Part shown: positions 1 through 5,885 of the stretch, in pieces
Layout: each line of letters begins with the position of its first letter
How positions within the stretch are numbered: position 1 is the stretch's first letter
DNA from: Dehalococcoidia bacterium
Lineage (GTDB): Bacteria; Chloroflexota; Dehalococcoidia; GIF9; AB-539-J10
NCBI GenBank assembly: GCA_030612345.1
Contig: JAUWOB010000036.1
Span: 1 to 8,072, forward strand
Direction: 5' to 3'
DNA: 8,072 nucleotides
Notes under the pieces: model-generated
The model's input: only the letters and a program-made list of their open reading frames with translations
Database searches by the model: none
Told to the model about the DNA's origin: nothing
Program-made: the position numbers and the translations under genes

Positions 1-349
1 GTGCGGCAGCCAGGCCTTCCCAGATATCGGCAGGGGGGAAGCTGACTACAGCCTGGCCTGCGGGATTTCCCATAAGCAGATAAAGAGAATCGGGGTGTTT
101 GATCTTCTGCTCGAGCAAGAGGTTAATGTTCTGCAGTGAGGCTGGCCCCCGGTCGACATAATCGCCGAGGAAGACCAGCCTGTTCTCCGGCTTAAGATAC
201 TTGCCGATAACTCTCTCTGTGGCTTCGAGGTCACCATGAGTATCGCCAATGAAAATGACAGTGCCTGACTCCAACTTTATCAACTTTGCCTCCGAGGCAA
301 ACCTCTTCTCTGCCTCGTCAAGCAACTGCTCTATCTCTTTATCGGTCAC
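1..349 (-). CDS. Metallophosphoesterase, PPP-type Ser/Thr phosphatase-like (partial, C-terminus beyond window)
   Basis: The gene runs off the left edge; 116 residues are visible. Calcineurin-like motifs appear in order: GDTHGD (residues 35-40), GDYVDRG (62-68) and a GN at 94-95. Family members are two-metal phosphatases of phosphoproteins or nucleotides. The third motif normally reads GNHE. Here it reads G-N-P-A, so the metal-binding Asn is kept but the general-acid His and the following Glu are gone. The rest around it (LLMGN, then FPPADIWE) still resembles the family. I chose the GTG at 347-349 because AAGGAG lies 11 nt upstream and an in-frame TGA lies nine codons upstream. The true start may instead be the ATG at 381 in the next frame, if a base is missing (see the finding). 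Divergent from the deacetylase gene. The fold is secure; activity and substrate are doubtful. Confidence 0.8.
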   Translation of the reverse strand, partial: MTDKEIEQLLDEAEKRFASEAKLIKLESGTVIFIGDTHGDLEATERVIGKYLKPENRLVFLGDYVDRGPASLQNINLLLEQKIKHPDSLYLLMGNPAGQAVVSFPPADIWEGLAAA

Positions 350-381
350 CGGACGAAGCTCTCCTTCACGTAATCATGCAT
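346..381 (-). other. 11-codon mini-ORF overlapping the phosphatase start
   Basis: An ATG at 379-381 opens an 11-codon frame (MHDYVKESFVR) whose TGA overlaps the phosphatase GTG in a GTGA junction. The ATG follows a promoter-like TATGCT by exactly 6 nt, so it could be translated from a leaderless transcript and be coupled to the phosphatase. Alternatively, the mini-ORF is the true N-terminus of the phosphatase, separated from it by a one-base deletion: its residues followed by LRPVTDKEIEQLL would read as one natural protein. It may also be chance. Confidence 0.25.
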
Positions 382-387
382 CTCCAC

Positions 388-417
388 AGCATAGATGTTT
401 TCTGCAGTGAAAATCAA
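388..417 (-). promoter_or_regulatory. Putative sigma-70-type promoter for the phosphatase
   Basis: TTGATT (412-417) and TATGCT (388-393) are separated by 18 bp on the minus strand. Transcription would start near 381, at or beside the ATG of the mini-ORF and about 32 nt before the GTG. The same 18-bp spacer and 6-nt gap to an ATG occur at the divergent deacetylase promoter. Motif match only; -35 and -10 elements of this quality can occur by chance. Confidence 0.35.
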
Positions 418-455
418 CTCAGACCTGACCTCAATCTGGGACAGGCCGCCCCTGA

Positions 456-485
456 TTGTCTTTGCCTGACTACTTTTGATATGAT
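456..485 (+). promoter_or_regulatory. Putative promoter for the deacetylase gene, leaderless arrangement
   Basis: TTGTCT (456-461), an 18-bp spacer and TATGAT (480-485) lie immediately before the deacetylase ATG. The 6-nt gap GCGGGC puts +1 on the A of the ATG. No Shine-Dalgarno sequence precedes the ATG, and an in-frame TGA at 477-479 blocks any earlier start. Together these suggest a leaderless mRNA. Inference from motifs. Confidence 0.45.
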
Positions 486-491
486 GCGGGC

Positions 492-1526
492 ATGAAATCG
501 GGTCTGGTCTATGACCCAATCTATCTGGAACACGATACCGGCGATCACGTTGAGAATTCCCGCAGACTAACAACTGTCATCTCTTATCTGGAAGAGACTG
601 GGATCAAGAAGAAACTCACCTGTCTTTCTCCACGCCCTGTGTCGATAGAAGAGCTGGAGTTGGTACATGCACCGGAGTACATCTCGTACGTTAGGGGCAA
701 AGCTGAAAAAGGTGGTGCCTGGCTTGACACTGATACCATAGTGTGTCCCAGGTCTTACGAAGCTGCCCTATATGCTGCTGGTGGGGTGGTGGCGGCTGTA
801 GAAGCCGTGCTGAAGGGGGAAGTGGACAACGCCTTTGCTCTGGTTAGGCCTCCAGGACATCATGCCACTCACGATGGAGCAATGGGCTTCTGTCTTTTCA
901 ACAATGTGGCTATTGCAGCCAGATGTGCGCTCAGCAACTGCGGCCTCAGGCGAGTTCTGATCGTCGATTTTGATGTCCATCACGGCAATGGGACTCAAGA
1001 TGCTTTCTATGCCGACCCTGAAGTACTCTACTTTTCAACCCACCAGTATCCCTTCTATCCGGGGACGGGGTGGTTGGATGAAACTGGAACGGGTAAAGGA
1101 GAAGGCACTACGGTCAACTTCCCCATGGCGGCCGGCTGGGGCGATGAGGAATACTTGAGAGCCTTCAACGAGGTCTTGGTTCCGGTGGCGCGGAGATTTC
1201 AACCGCAACTCATCCTGGTGTCTGCTGGCTTCGACGCTCATTGGGCTGACCATCTGGCGATGATGAAGGCCAGTGTCACAGGTTTTGCTCAGACGGCAAC
1301 TATATTGCGGGAACTGGCGGCCGAACTGTGCCAGGGACGTCTAGTTTTCACCCTGGAGGGAGGATATAACCTTCGGGTGGTTGCTTCTTCGGTGAAGGCT
1401 TTCTTTGATGTCCTTTTTGGCGGCTCAGACATAGATGACCCGTTAGGGGGAGCAGCAGCAAGAAAGCCTGACGGATTTGACGAGCATATCGCGAAGATAA
1501 AGCGAATACACCGCCTGGAAGGATAG
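492..1526 (+). CDS. Histone deacetylase family protein (class II HDAC / acetoin-utilisation-like deacetylase)
   Basis: A complete 344-residue zinc deacetylase expected to remove acetyl groups from lysines of cytoplasmic proteins. The arginase-deacetylase fold motifs are all present: PPGHHA with the catalytic His pair H123/H124, GFCLFNNVAIAA (132-143), DFDVHHGNGT with zinc ligands D161 and H163, HQYPFYPGTG (184-193), SAGFDAH with zinc ligand D248, and LEGGYN with the catalytic Tyr Y292. Y292 is Tyr, not the His of weakly active class IIa enzymes. By my alignment the gatekeeper position after GFDAH is Leu (L255), as in HDAC6, not the Glu of polyamine-selective HDAC10, so a protein lysine substrate is likelier than acetylpolyamines. 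Length fits single-domain bacterial homologues. ATG 492 is the first possible start after an in-frame stop. Class II rather than AcuC/class I is suggested by the FDVHHGNGT and AGFDAH wording. The physiological substrate is unknown; the acyl-CoA synthetase in this window is one guess. Confidence 0.93.
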   Translation: MKSGLVYDPIYLEHDTGDHVENSRRLTTVISYLEETGIKKKLTCLSPRPVSIEELELVHAPEYISYVRGKAEKGGAWLDTDTIVCPRSYEAALYAAGGVVAAVEAVLKGEVDNAFALVRPPGHHATHDGAMGFCLFNNVAIAARCALSNCGLRRVLIVDFDVHHGNGTQDAFYADPEVLYFSTHQYPFYPGTGWLDETGTGKGEGTTVNFPMAAGWGDEEYLRAFNEVLVPVARRFQPQLILVSAGFDAHWADHLAMMKASVTGFAQTATILRELAAELCQGRLVFTLEGGYNLRVVASSVKAFFDVLFGGSDIDDPLGGAAARKPDGFDEHIAKIKRIHRLEG

Positions 1527-1540
1527 TAAGCCAGAACTCG

Positions 1541-1556
1541 CGACAGAATCCTGTCG
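1541..1556 (+). repeat. Small perfect hairpin 15 nt after the deacetylase stop
   Basis: CGACAG (1541-1546), loop AATC, CTGTCG (1551-1556): a 6-bp perfect stem with a 4-nt loop. The position suits a transcription end signal for the deacetylase, but no run of T follows, so it is not a standard intrinsic terminator. Confidence 0.35.
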
Positions 1557-1678
1557 AACGGAGGATGAGGAGCGGCCGGTAGGGTCATCTGTAGAGAGCG
1601 TCTCCCCAGGGTCGTTGCAGGGCCAGGTTTGTCGGTGCGCCCCGATCTCCGAACTAGTGACCAGGTTGCCAAGCTCCC

Positions 1679-1794
1679 GCCTGCCTGCTCGCCGCACTTG
1701 CTCGCCCTATGATTTCAGCAGGCGAGGGACTTCGGCAGGCCAGCCAAGCCTTGGCCTGCCTGCGCTGAGGCTTCAGCGAAGGCAAGCGGACAGG
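1679..1794. repeat. Cluster of inverted and direct repeats in the convergent gene-free region
   Basis: The 341-nt stretch 1527-1867 holds no convincing gene. Its right half is strongly structured. A 9-bp perfect inverted repeat has arms GGCAGGCCA (1734-1742) and TGGCCTGCC (1752-1760). A 6-bp hairpin, CGCTGA-GGCT-TCAGCG, occupies 1763-1778. CTCGCC at 1688-1693 and again at 1701-1706 can pair with GGCGAG at 1721-1726. GCCTGCCTGC occurs directly repeated at 1679-1688 and 1754-1763. This resembles a dispersed palindromic (REP-like) intergenic element between converging genes. It could also act as a two-way transcription barrier, although no T-tract is present. The remainder of the stretch shows nothing I can name. 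Confidence 0.5.
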
Positions 1795-1867
1795 TAGCTC
1801 GTAATAATAGGTAGGCGCATGCCGTGATCTGGAGGCCAGGTATTGGAGATTGGCTCGGTGTTTCAGG

Positions 1868-2803
1868 CTAGGTCGATCTTAGGGCGAATGGTAGGAGTTT
1901 CCTCCACTCTCGCTTCTCCCAGACGACCAGGAGCTGGCTCGAGATGCACATGGAGCTGTAGACGCTCATGATGACGCCCAGCACCAACACCAGAACGAAG
2001 TACTGTATGGTGGCTCCGCCAAAGAAGACCAGGGCTAAGAGCACGAAGAGGGTGGTTAGGGAAGTGTTCAGACACCTCGTCAGCACCTCGGTGAGGCTAC
2101 CGTTTACCGTCTGGGCGAAATCGGGGCTGATGTGCTTTGACATGTTCTCGCGGATGCGGTCAAAGATGACCACAGTGTTGTTGATGCTGTAACCGACAAC
2201 GGCAAGGATTCCGGTGATGAACATGGCATCGATCGTCACCTCGGCAAGCAAGCCCAGGAGTGAGAAGATGCCGACTATGATGAATACATCGTGGACAAGA
2301 GCCACTACAGCGCAGATACCCCAGTGGAAGGGTTTGGGCATGCGGCGAAACGCCCAGACAATGTAAAACAGCATAGCCACAGAAGCTACTATTACGGCGA
2401 TGAGGGCATTGCCCGCCGTTCTCACTGCCACTGCTTCCGAGACCAAGTAGTAATCGACTATTTCCACCTCTGCATCGAGCGCTGCTCCCAGATTCGCTGC
2501 CAGTCCTTCTGCCTCATCTGAGGTTATCTCTCTGGTGCACATGATGAAATTGCCCTCGCCGGCGTCCTGGATACGTGCCTCGTCGTATCCCAGCCCAACC
2601 ACCTCCGCCCGCAACTGACTCAGCGTGACCTCCGTGTCCGGGCTGAACTGCAGCATCACAGATGTGCCTCCGGTGAAATCGATTCCCAGCCGTAGCGGGG
2701 CATCCAATCGTATTTGAGAGATGACCAGTGAGATGATTCCTACAATCACCAATATCCACGAGGCACGAAAAAACCACCGGTTCTTGCCGACGAAATCTAT
2801 CAT
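1868..2803 (-). CDS. secF: Protein translocase subunit SecF
   Basis: A complete 311-residue inner-membrane protein that works with SecD to pull exported proteins out of the SecYEG channel using the ion motive force. TM1 is at about 12-31, followed by the signature GIDFTGGT (40-47), a periplasmic P4-type domain (about 48-130), and TM2-TM6 at roughly 133-153, 161-185, 191-214, 246-264 and 267-292. The TM4 motif GYSINNTVVIFDRIREN (204-220) identifies SecF, and LTRCLNTSLTTL (241-252) matches the TM5 signature. Oddity: the usual NDT of TM4 is N-N-T, so position 209 is Asn instead of Asp, while Arg243 is kept. The start follows GGGAATAGAG, a purine-rich ribosome-binding region, 10 nt after the secD stop, so the two are co-transcribed. 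The C-terminus is a short basic tail. Identity is secure; the motor residue change is discussed in the findings. Confidence 0.95.
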   Translation of the reverse strand: MIDFVGKNRWFFRASWILVIVGIISLVISQIRLDAPLRLGIDFTGGTSVMLQFSPDTEVTLSQLRAEVVGLGYDEARIQDAGEGNFIMCTREITSDEAEGLAANLGAALDAEVEIVDYYLVSEAVAVRTAGNALIAVIVASVAMLFYIVWAFRRMPKPFHWGICAVVALVHDVFIIVGIFSLLGLLAEVTIDAMFITGILAVVGYSINNTVVIFDRIRENMSKHISPDFAQTVNGSLTEVLTRCLNTSLTTLFVLLALVFFGGATIQYFVLVLVLGVIMSVYSSMCISSQLLVVWEKREWRKLLPFALRST

Positions 2804-2813
2804 CTCTATTCCC

Positions 2814-4196
2814 TCATTTCATCCCGGCTGGCCTTACTCCATAGGCGGCCAGATTGCTGATCACATGGCTGCCCACGATAAGGCGGAGAAAGGTCCGGGT
2901 GACCACGATAGCAGTAAACATGGACAACGCCACCCCGATCAACAGCGTCAGGGCAAAGCCCCTGACCATGAGAGCGCCAAGCTCGCCGCCAAGCCATATG
3001 AGGACAAAGCAGGCGATAAAGGTAGTGATGTTGCTATCTCTGATAGCAGTCCAGGCACGCGTGAACCCGGCCTCAACGGCAGCACCCAGGCTGCGCCCTC
3101 CCCGCAATTCCTCCTTGACGCGCTCGAAGATAAGGACATTCGCATCTACGGCCATGCCGAGAGAGAGGATGAAGCCGGCCACGCCGGGCAAAGTCAAAGT
3201 CACAGGCACCAGCTTGAAGACGGCCAGGAGCACGACGCCATAAACCCCCAGGCTAAGGCAGGCTATGAATCCGAGGAAACGATAGTAGACGAGCATGAAT
3301 ATCACCAATAACACTATGCCGATGGCGGCTGCCATCAGACTCTTGTCGATGGAATCCCGCCCTAAGGTAGCATCCACGGTTCTCTCGTAGAGGGGAACGC
3401 CGGGTTCGAATACTCTGGATTCTTCCTCTACCCACCTGCCCAGCGGGACCGGGATACGGCCGGCGTTGAGGAACCGCGATAACATCTGAGCGGTAGCGAG
3501 GCTCAGGCCGCTGATCTGTCCACTTTCTGTTATCACCTCCCGGACCACCGGAGCAATGGGACGGCCCTCTTCGTCCAGGAGTGGCTCATCGCCAAGGTAG
3601 ATAGCCATCTGTTTTCCCACCAGACGGCCGGTTATCTGTTGTGAAAGCTGCTGTCCCGTTTCGTCCCATTCAAATATCAGTAGCGGCTCGCGAGTCAAAT
3701 CGTCCAAAGTGACGAAAGTCCTTTCCTTAAAGTATCTGCTGCTAAGGACCAGCTCCCTTTGCTCCCCATCGACTGTGATTGTGCCGGCGGCGGGGATCCA
3801 TTTCTGCTCCGTGTCATCCCACTCCCTGAATTCGAGCACCGTGACAAGGCCAACCATTGTCTTGGCCTCCTCGATGTCGGCAATGCCCGGCAACTGGATG
3901 GCGATGCTGTATTCGCCCTCGTAGGTCTTGACCTGTACAATGGATTCCGCTATGCCCAGAGCATCGACACGATTTTCGATAATCTCCTTCACACCTCTCA
4001 TGGTCTCAGCCCTGTCGGCGGGCTCGATGTCGGTGACATCGGCCTGGTAAATCAGGTAGCTGCCACCGGCCAGATCGAGTCCTAGCCTTAGCCCCTCCCG
4101 GCCCGCCACGCTCCTATCCAGAGGCGTTATAGACCACAGGGACACGCCAAACAGCGCAAGTATCAGGATTAGCAGATAGATGGTTCGTGTTCTCAA
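2814..4196 (-). CDS. secD: Protein translocase subunit SecD
   Basis: A complete 460-residue partner of SecF. TM1 is at about 5-23, followed by the signature GLRLGLDLAGG (35-45), a large periplasmic P1 region (about 46-280) with head and base parts, then TM2-TM6 at about 286-306, 308-330, 335-357, 388-405 and 409-437. TM4 has GMAVDANVLIFERVKEE (347-363) with the essential-type Asp D351 intact, unlike the matching position in SecF. RDSNITTF (386-393) is the TM5 signature. The size is at the compact end for SecD. Start choice: an in-frame TAG at 4203-4205 leaves TTG at 4194-4196 as the only usable codon before the conserved N-terminus. AAAGGT lies 8 nt upstream, inside the end of the preceding gene. 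The gap to that gene's stop is 1 nt, so translation is probably coupled. Confidence 0.95.
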   Translation of the reverse strand: MRTRTIYLLILILALFGVSLWSITPLDRSVAGREGLRLGLDLAGGSYLIYQADVTDIEPADRAETMRGVKEIIENRVDALGIAESIVQVKTYEGEYSIAIQLPGIADIEEAKTMVGLVTVLEFREWDDTEQKWIPAAGTITVDGEQRELVLSSRYFKERTFVTLDDLTREPLLIFEWDETGQQLSQQITGRLVGKQMAIYLGDEPLLDEEGRPIAPVVREVITESGQISGLSLATAQMLSRFLNAGRIPVPLGRWVEEESRVFEPGVPLYERTVDATLGRDSIDKSLMAAAIGIVLLVIFMLVYYRFLGFIACLSLGVYGVVLLAVFKLVPVTLTLPGVAGFILSLGMAVDANVLIFERVKEELRGGRSLGAAVEAGFTRAWTAIRDSNITTFIACFVLIWLGGELGALMVRGFALTLLIGVALSMFTAIVVTRTFLRLIVGSHVISNLAAYGVRPAGMK

Positions 4197-4197
4197 T

Positions 4198-5820
4198 TCA
4201 TTCTACCTTTGCGTTGGTCAGACTCCTCTTAACCCCGGACTTCCGGGGCATCCTGGTTTGCTGCTTGCCCACAGCTCGCAGTTCGCCTCGAACCAGGGCC
4301 AACGCCTCCTCCCTGGTGCTCAACTCGCCGCTGGCCTGAGCCTCGTTGACCATGGCCAGAAGCTCACCAATCAACGGCCCCGGTGCCAGGTCAAAAGCAT
4401 GCATTATATCATGGCCGTCAATGAGTTTCACGGGCAAGATCTTGACTTGCTGCTCAGCATGCTGCGCCAGTATATAGTGCATTAACTGGCAATGCTTTCT
4501 CCATTCCTCGATAGATGCCAGGGGTCCCCGGCTGGCCAGATAGTCGGCCAGGGCCAGGAGCAGGATATCAATGCCGGCTTCGCCCGTATCTCTGAAGTAG
4601 CGATAGATTGCCCGTTGGCTAGGGAAGTCTCCATTGGCCATCTGAACTGGGCGCAGGTGATGATAGACAAGGCCTTCCACCAGCCCTATTTCGCGATTGC
4701 TAAATCGCAACCGCTCCAGGATATTTGCAGTCATAGCTGCTCCCTGTTTCGTATGTCCCAGAAACCTGGCTCTGCCTGTATCATCAACAGACTTGGTCAT
4801 CGGTTTGGCAACATCATGAAACAACGCTCCCAGCTTGAGCAGCACCCTATGGTTACTTCCGCTGGAGACTTCCCGCGACAAGTGACCTTCTATCGTTTCG
4901 GACCAGGGAGCAGTAGCCAGCATGTCCTCGTTGCCGTAGTCCCAATCGCTTTCTCTAACGAGGAATTCTACGGCCGCGACCGTCTGTAGGGAGTGCTCGA
5001 ATACATCCCAGAAGTGTGTTGTCGGTTGCTCTACTCCCTTACCCTCTGCCAGCTCGGGAATCAGGGCTGGAAGTAAGCCAAGTCCATCCAGGTAGCTTAG
5101 ATGGTAAGCAGCTCGGGGCAGCGTGAGCAGACGAAGCAGCTCTTCTCTAACCCTCTCCCCGGAAACATCAAGAATGGCCCGGGAATGGCGTCGAATTGAG
5201 CATTCTGTCTCTGGCTCTATAGCGAAATCAAGCTCGGCAGCTAACCTTACCGCTCGTAGCAGCCTGGCCGCATCGGCCTGGAATATCTGTTTGCTTACCC
5301 CCCGCACTACTTTATCCCTCAAGTCTTTCTGCCCGGAGAAGGGGTCGATAAGCTTCAGGGGGGATCGCTCTGCAAACAGGGAATGTGCCGGTTGTGGCGG
5401 ACTGGCATTGCCGGCTGCGTAGGCCGAGGCGAATTGGCTAAGTTCGAGAGCCATAGCGTTTATCGTGAAATCGCGGCGGCCAAGATCAGATTCAATGCCC
5501 CCTGTAAAGGGAGAGAAGTCAAAATGCCACTCTGCTCCCCGGAATTCCTGGTCCCTCTGCCCGTGTTCAGCCAGCACGACTCTAGCTATGTTGTTGACCT
5601 GGTCGAGCAGCACAAATCTGCCTCCCACTTCTTCAGCTACTTCCCGAGCTATGGTTATGGCGGCACAGCTCACTGCAATATCGATGTCATTGGTCTTTCT
5701 TTCCAGAAGCCAGTCACGGACGAAGCCGCCAACGATGTAGCCCTGGTTTCCCCGGACGGCTAACAGGGCATCTATCTTGGCGAGAGCGGCAGACAATTCG
5801 CGGCTTTCTATGACAGGCAT
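4198..5820 (-). CDS. CCA tRNA nucleotidyltransferase / poly(A) polymerase family protein with HD domain
   Basis: A complete 540-residue class II nucleotidyltransferase that adds nucleotides to RNA 3' ends (CCA on tRNA, or A tails). Head domain: VGGFVRDWLL (30-39), the metal-binding pair D45/D47 in NDIDIAV, RRDFTINAMA (115-124) and IDPFSGQKDL (158-167). The RNA/nucleotide-binding helix is RLLRAVRLAAEL (186-197). An HD phosphohydrolase domain follows: H276 (VFEHSL), H335-D336 (FHDVAKP), H356, H387-H388 (YHH) and D426 (ADYLASRG), so its metal set looks complete; such domains give 2',3'-cyclic phosphodiesterase or phosphatase activity in relatives. An insertion rich in Ala/Pro/Ser (about 130-152) and a basic C-terminal tail (518-540) are extra. 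The ATG is the first start after a TAA that lies inside its own -10 box. CCA addition and polyadenylation cannot be told apart by eye. First gene of the unit with secD and secF. Confidence 0.88.
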   Translation of the reverse strand: MPVIESRELSAALAKIDALLAVRGNQGYIVGGFVRDWLLERKTNDIDIAVSCAAITIAREVAEEVGGRFVLLDQVNNIARVVLAEHGQRDQEFRGAEWHFDFSPFTGGIESDLGRRDFTINAMALELSQFASAYAAGNASPPQPAHSLFAERSPLKLIDPFSGQKDLRDKVVRGVSKQIFQADAARLLRAVRLAAELDFAIEPETECSIRRHSRAILDVSGERVREELLRLLTLPRAAYHLSYLDGLGLLPALIPELAEGKGVEQPTTHFWDVFEHSLQTVAAVEFLVRESDWDYGNEDMLATAPWSETIEGHLSREVSSGSNHRVLLKLGALFHDVAKPMTKSVDDTGRARFLGHTKQGAAMTANILERLRFSNREIGLVEGLVYHHLRPVQMANGDFPSQRAIYRYFRDTGEAGIDILLLALADYLASRGPLASIEEWRKHCQLMHYILAQHAEQQVKILPVKLIDGHDIMHAFDLAPGPLIGELLAMVNEAQASGELSTREEALALVRGELRAVGKQQTRMPRKSGVKRSLTNAKVE

Positions 5821-5828
5821 GAGAGCAG

Positions 5829-5858
5829 ATTATAGTCTCTGACAACAGGTATTGTAAA
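5829..5858 (-). promoter_or_regulatory. Near-consensus sigma-70-type promoter for the nucleotidyltransferase-secD-secF unit
   Basis: On the minus strand, TTTACA (5853-5858), an 18-bp spacer and a perfect TATAAT (5829-5834) sit in the 65-nt gap before the nucleotidyltransferase ATG at 5820. Only 8 nt lie between the -10 box and the ATG, and they contain no Shine-Dalgarno sequence. The transcript would begin at or within about 2 nt of the ATG and so be leaderless. This marks an independent start for the three-gene unit, separate from the upstream methyltransferase. Confidence 0.6.
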
Positions 5859-5885
5859 GGTTTCGCTGACTTCCCTGAGGCGGCG

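Noticed and set aside
346..573. A 75-codon minus-strand frame upstream of the phosphatase, ending in the mini-ORF
   Set aside because: Its first half is antisense to the start of the deacetylase gene and it has no good start signal. Only the last 11 codons are kept, as a low-confidence item, although the segment 346-430 reads rather protein-like.
1541..1556. Intrinsic terminator for the deacetylase
   Set aside because: The hairpin is real but short and no T-run follows it, so I list it as a hairpin only.
1289..1672. A 127-codon minus-strand open frame reaching into the gene-free region
   Set aside because: More than half is antisense to the conserved end of the deacetylase and the rest resembles no family; no ribosome-binding site was evident.
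1615..1797. A 60-codon plus-strand open frame in the gene-free region
   Set aside because: It is composed largely of the inverted repeat cluster and has no protein-like character.
2721..3311. A 196-codon plus-strand open frame across the secD/secF junction
   Set aside because: It is antisense to two clearly conserved membrane protein genes, has a composition typical of reverse-strand shadows (rich in His, Asp, Gln, Ser) and shows no recognisable motif.
4492..4989. A 165-codon plus-strand open frame
   Set aside because: It lies entirely opposite the HD domain of the nucleotidyltransferase, whose metal-binding motifs are intact, so it is a shadow.
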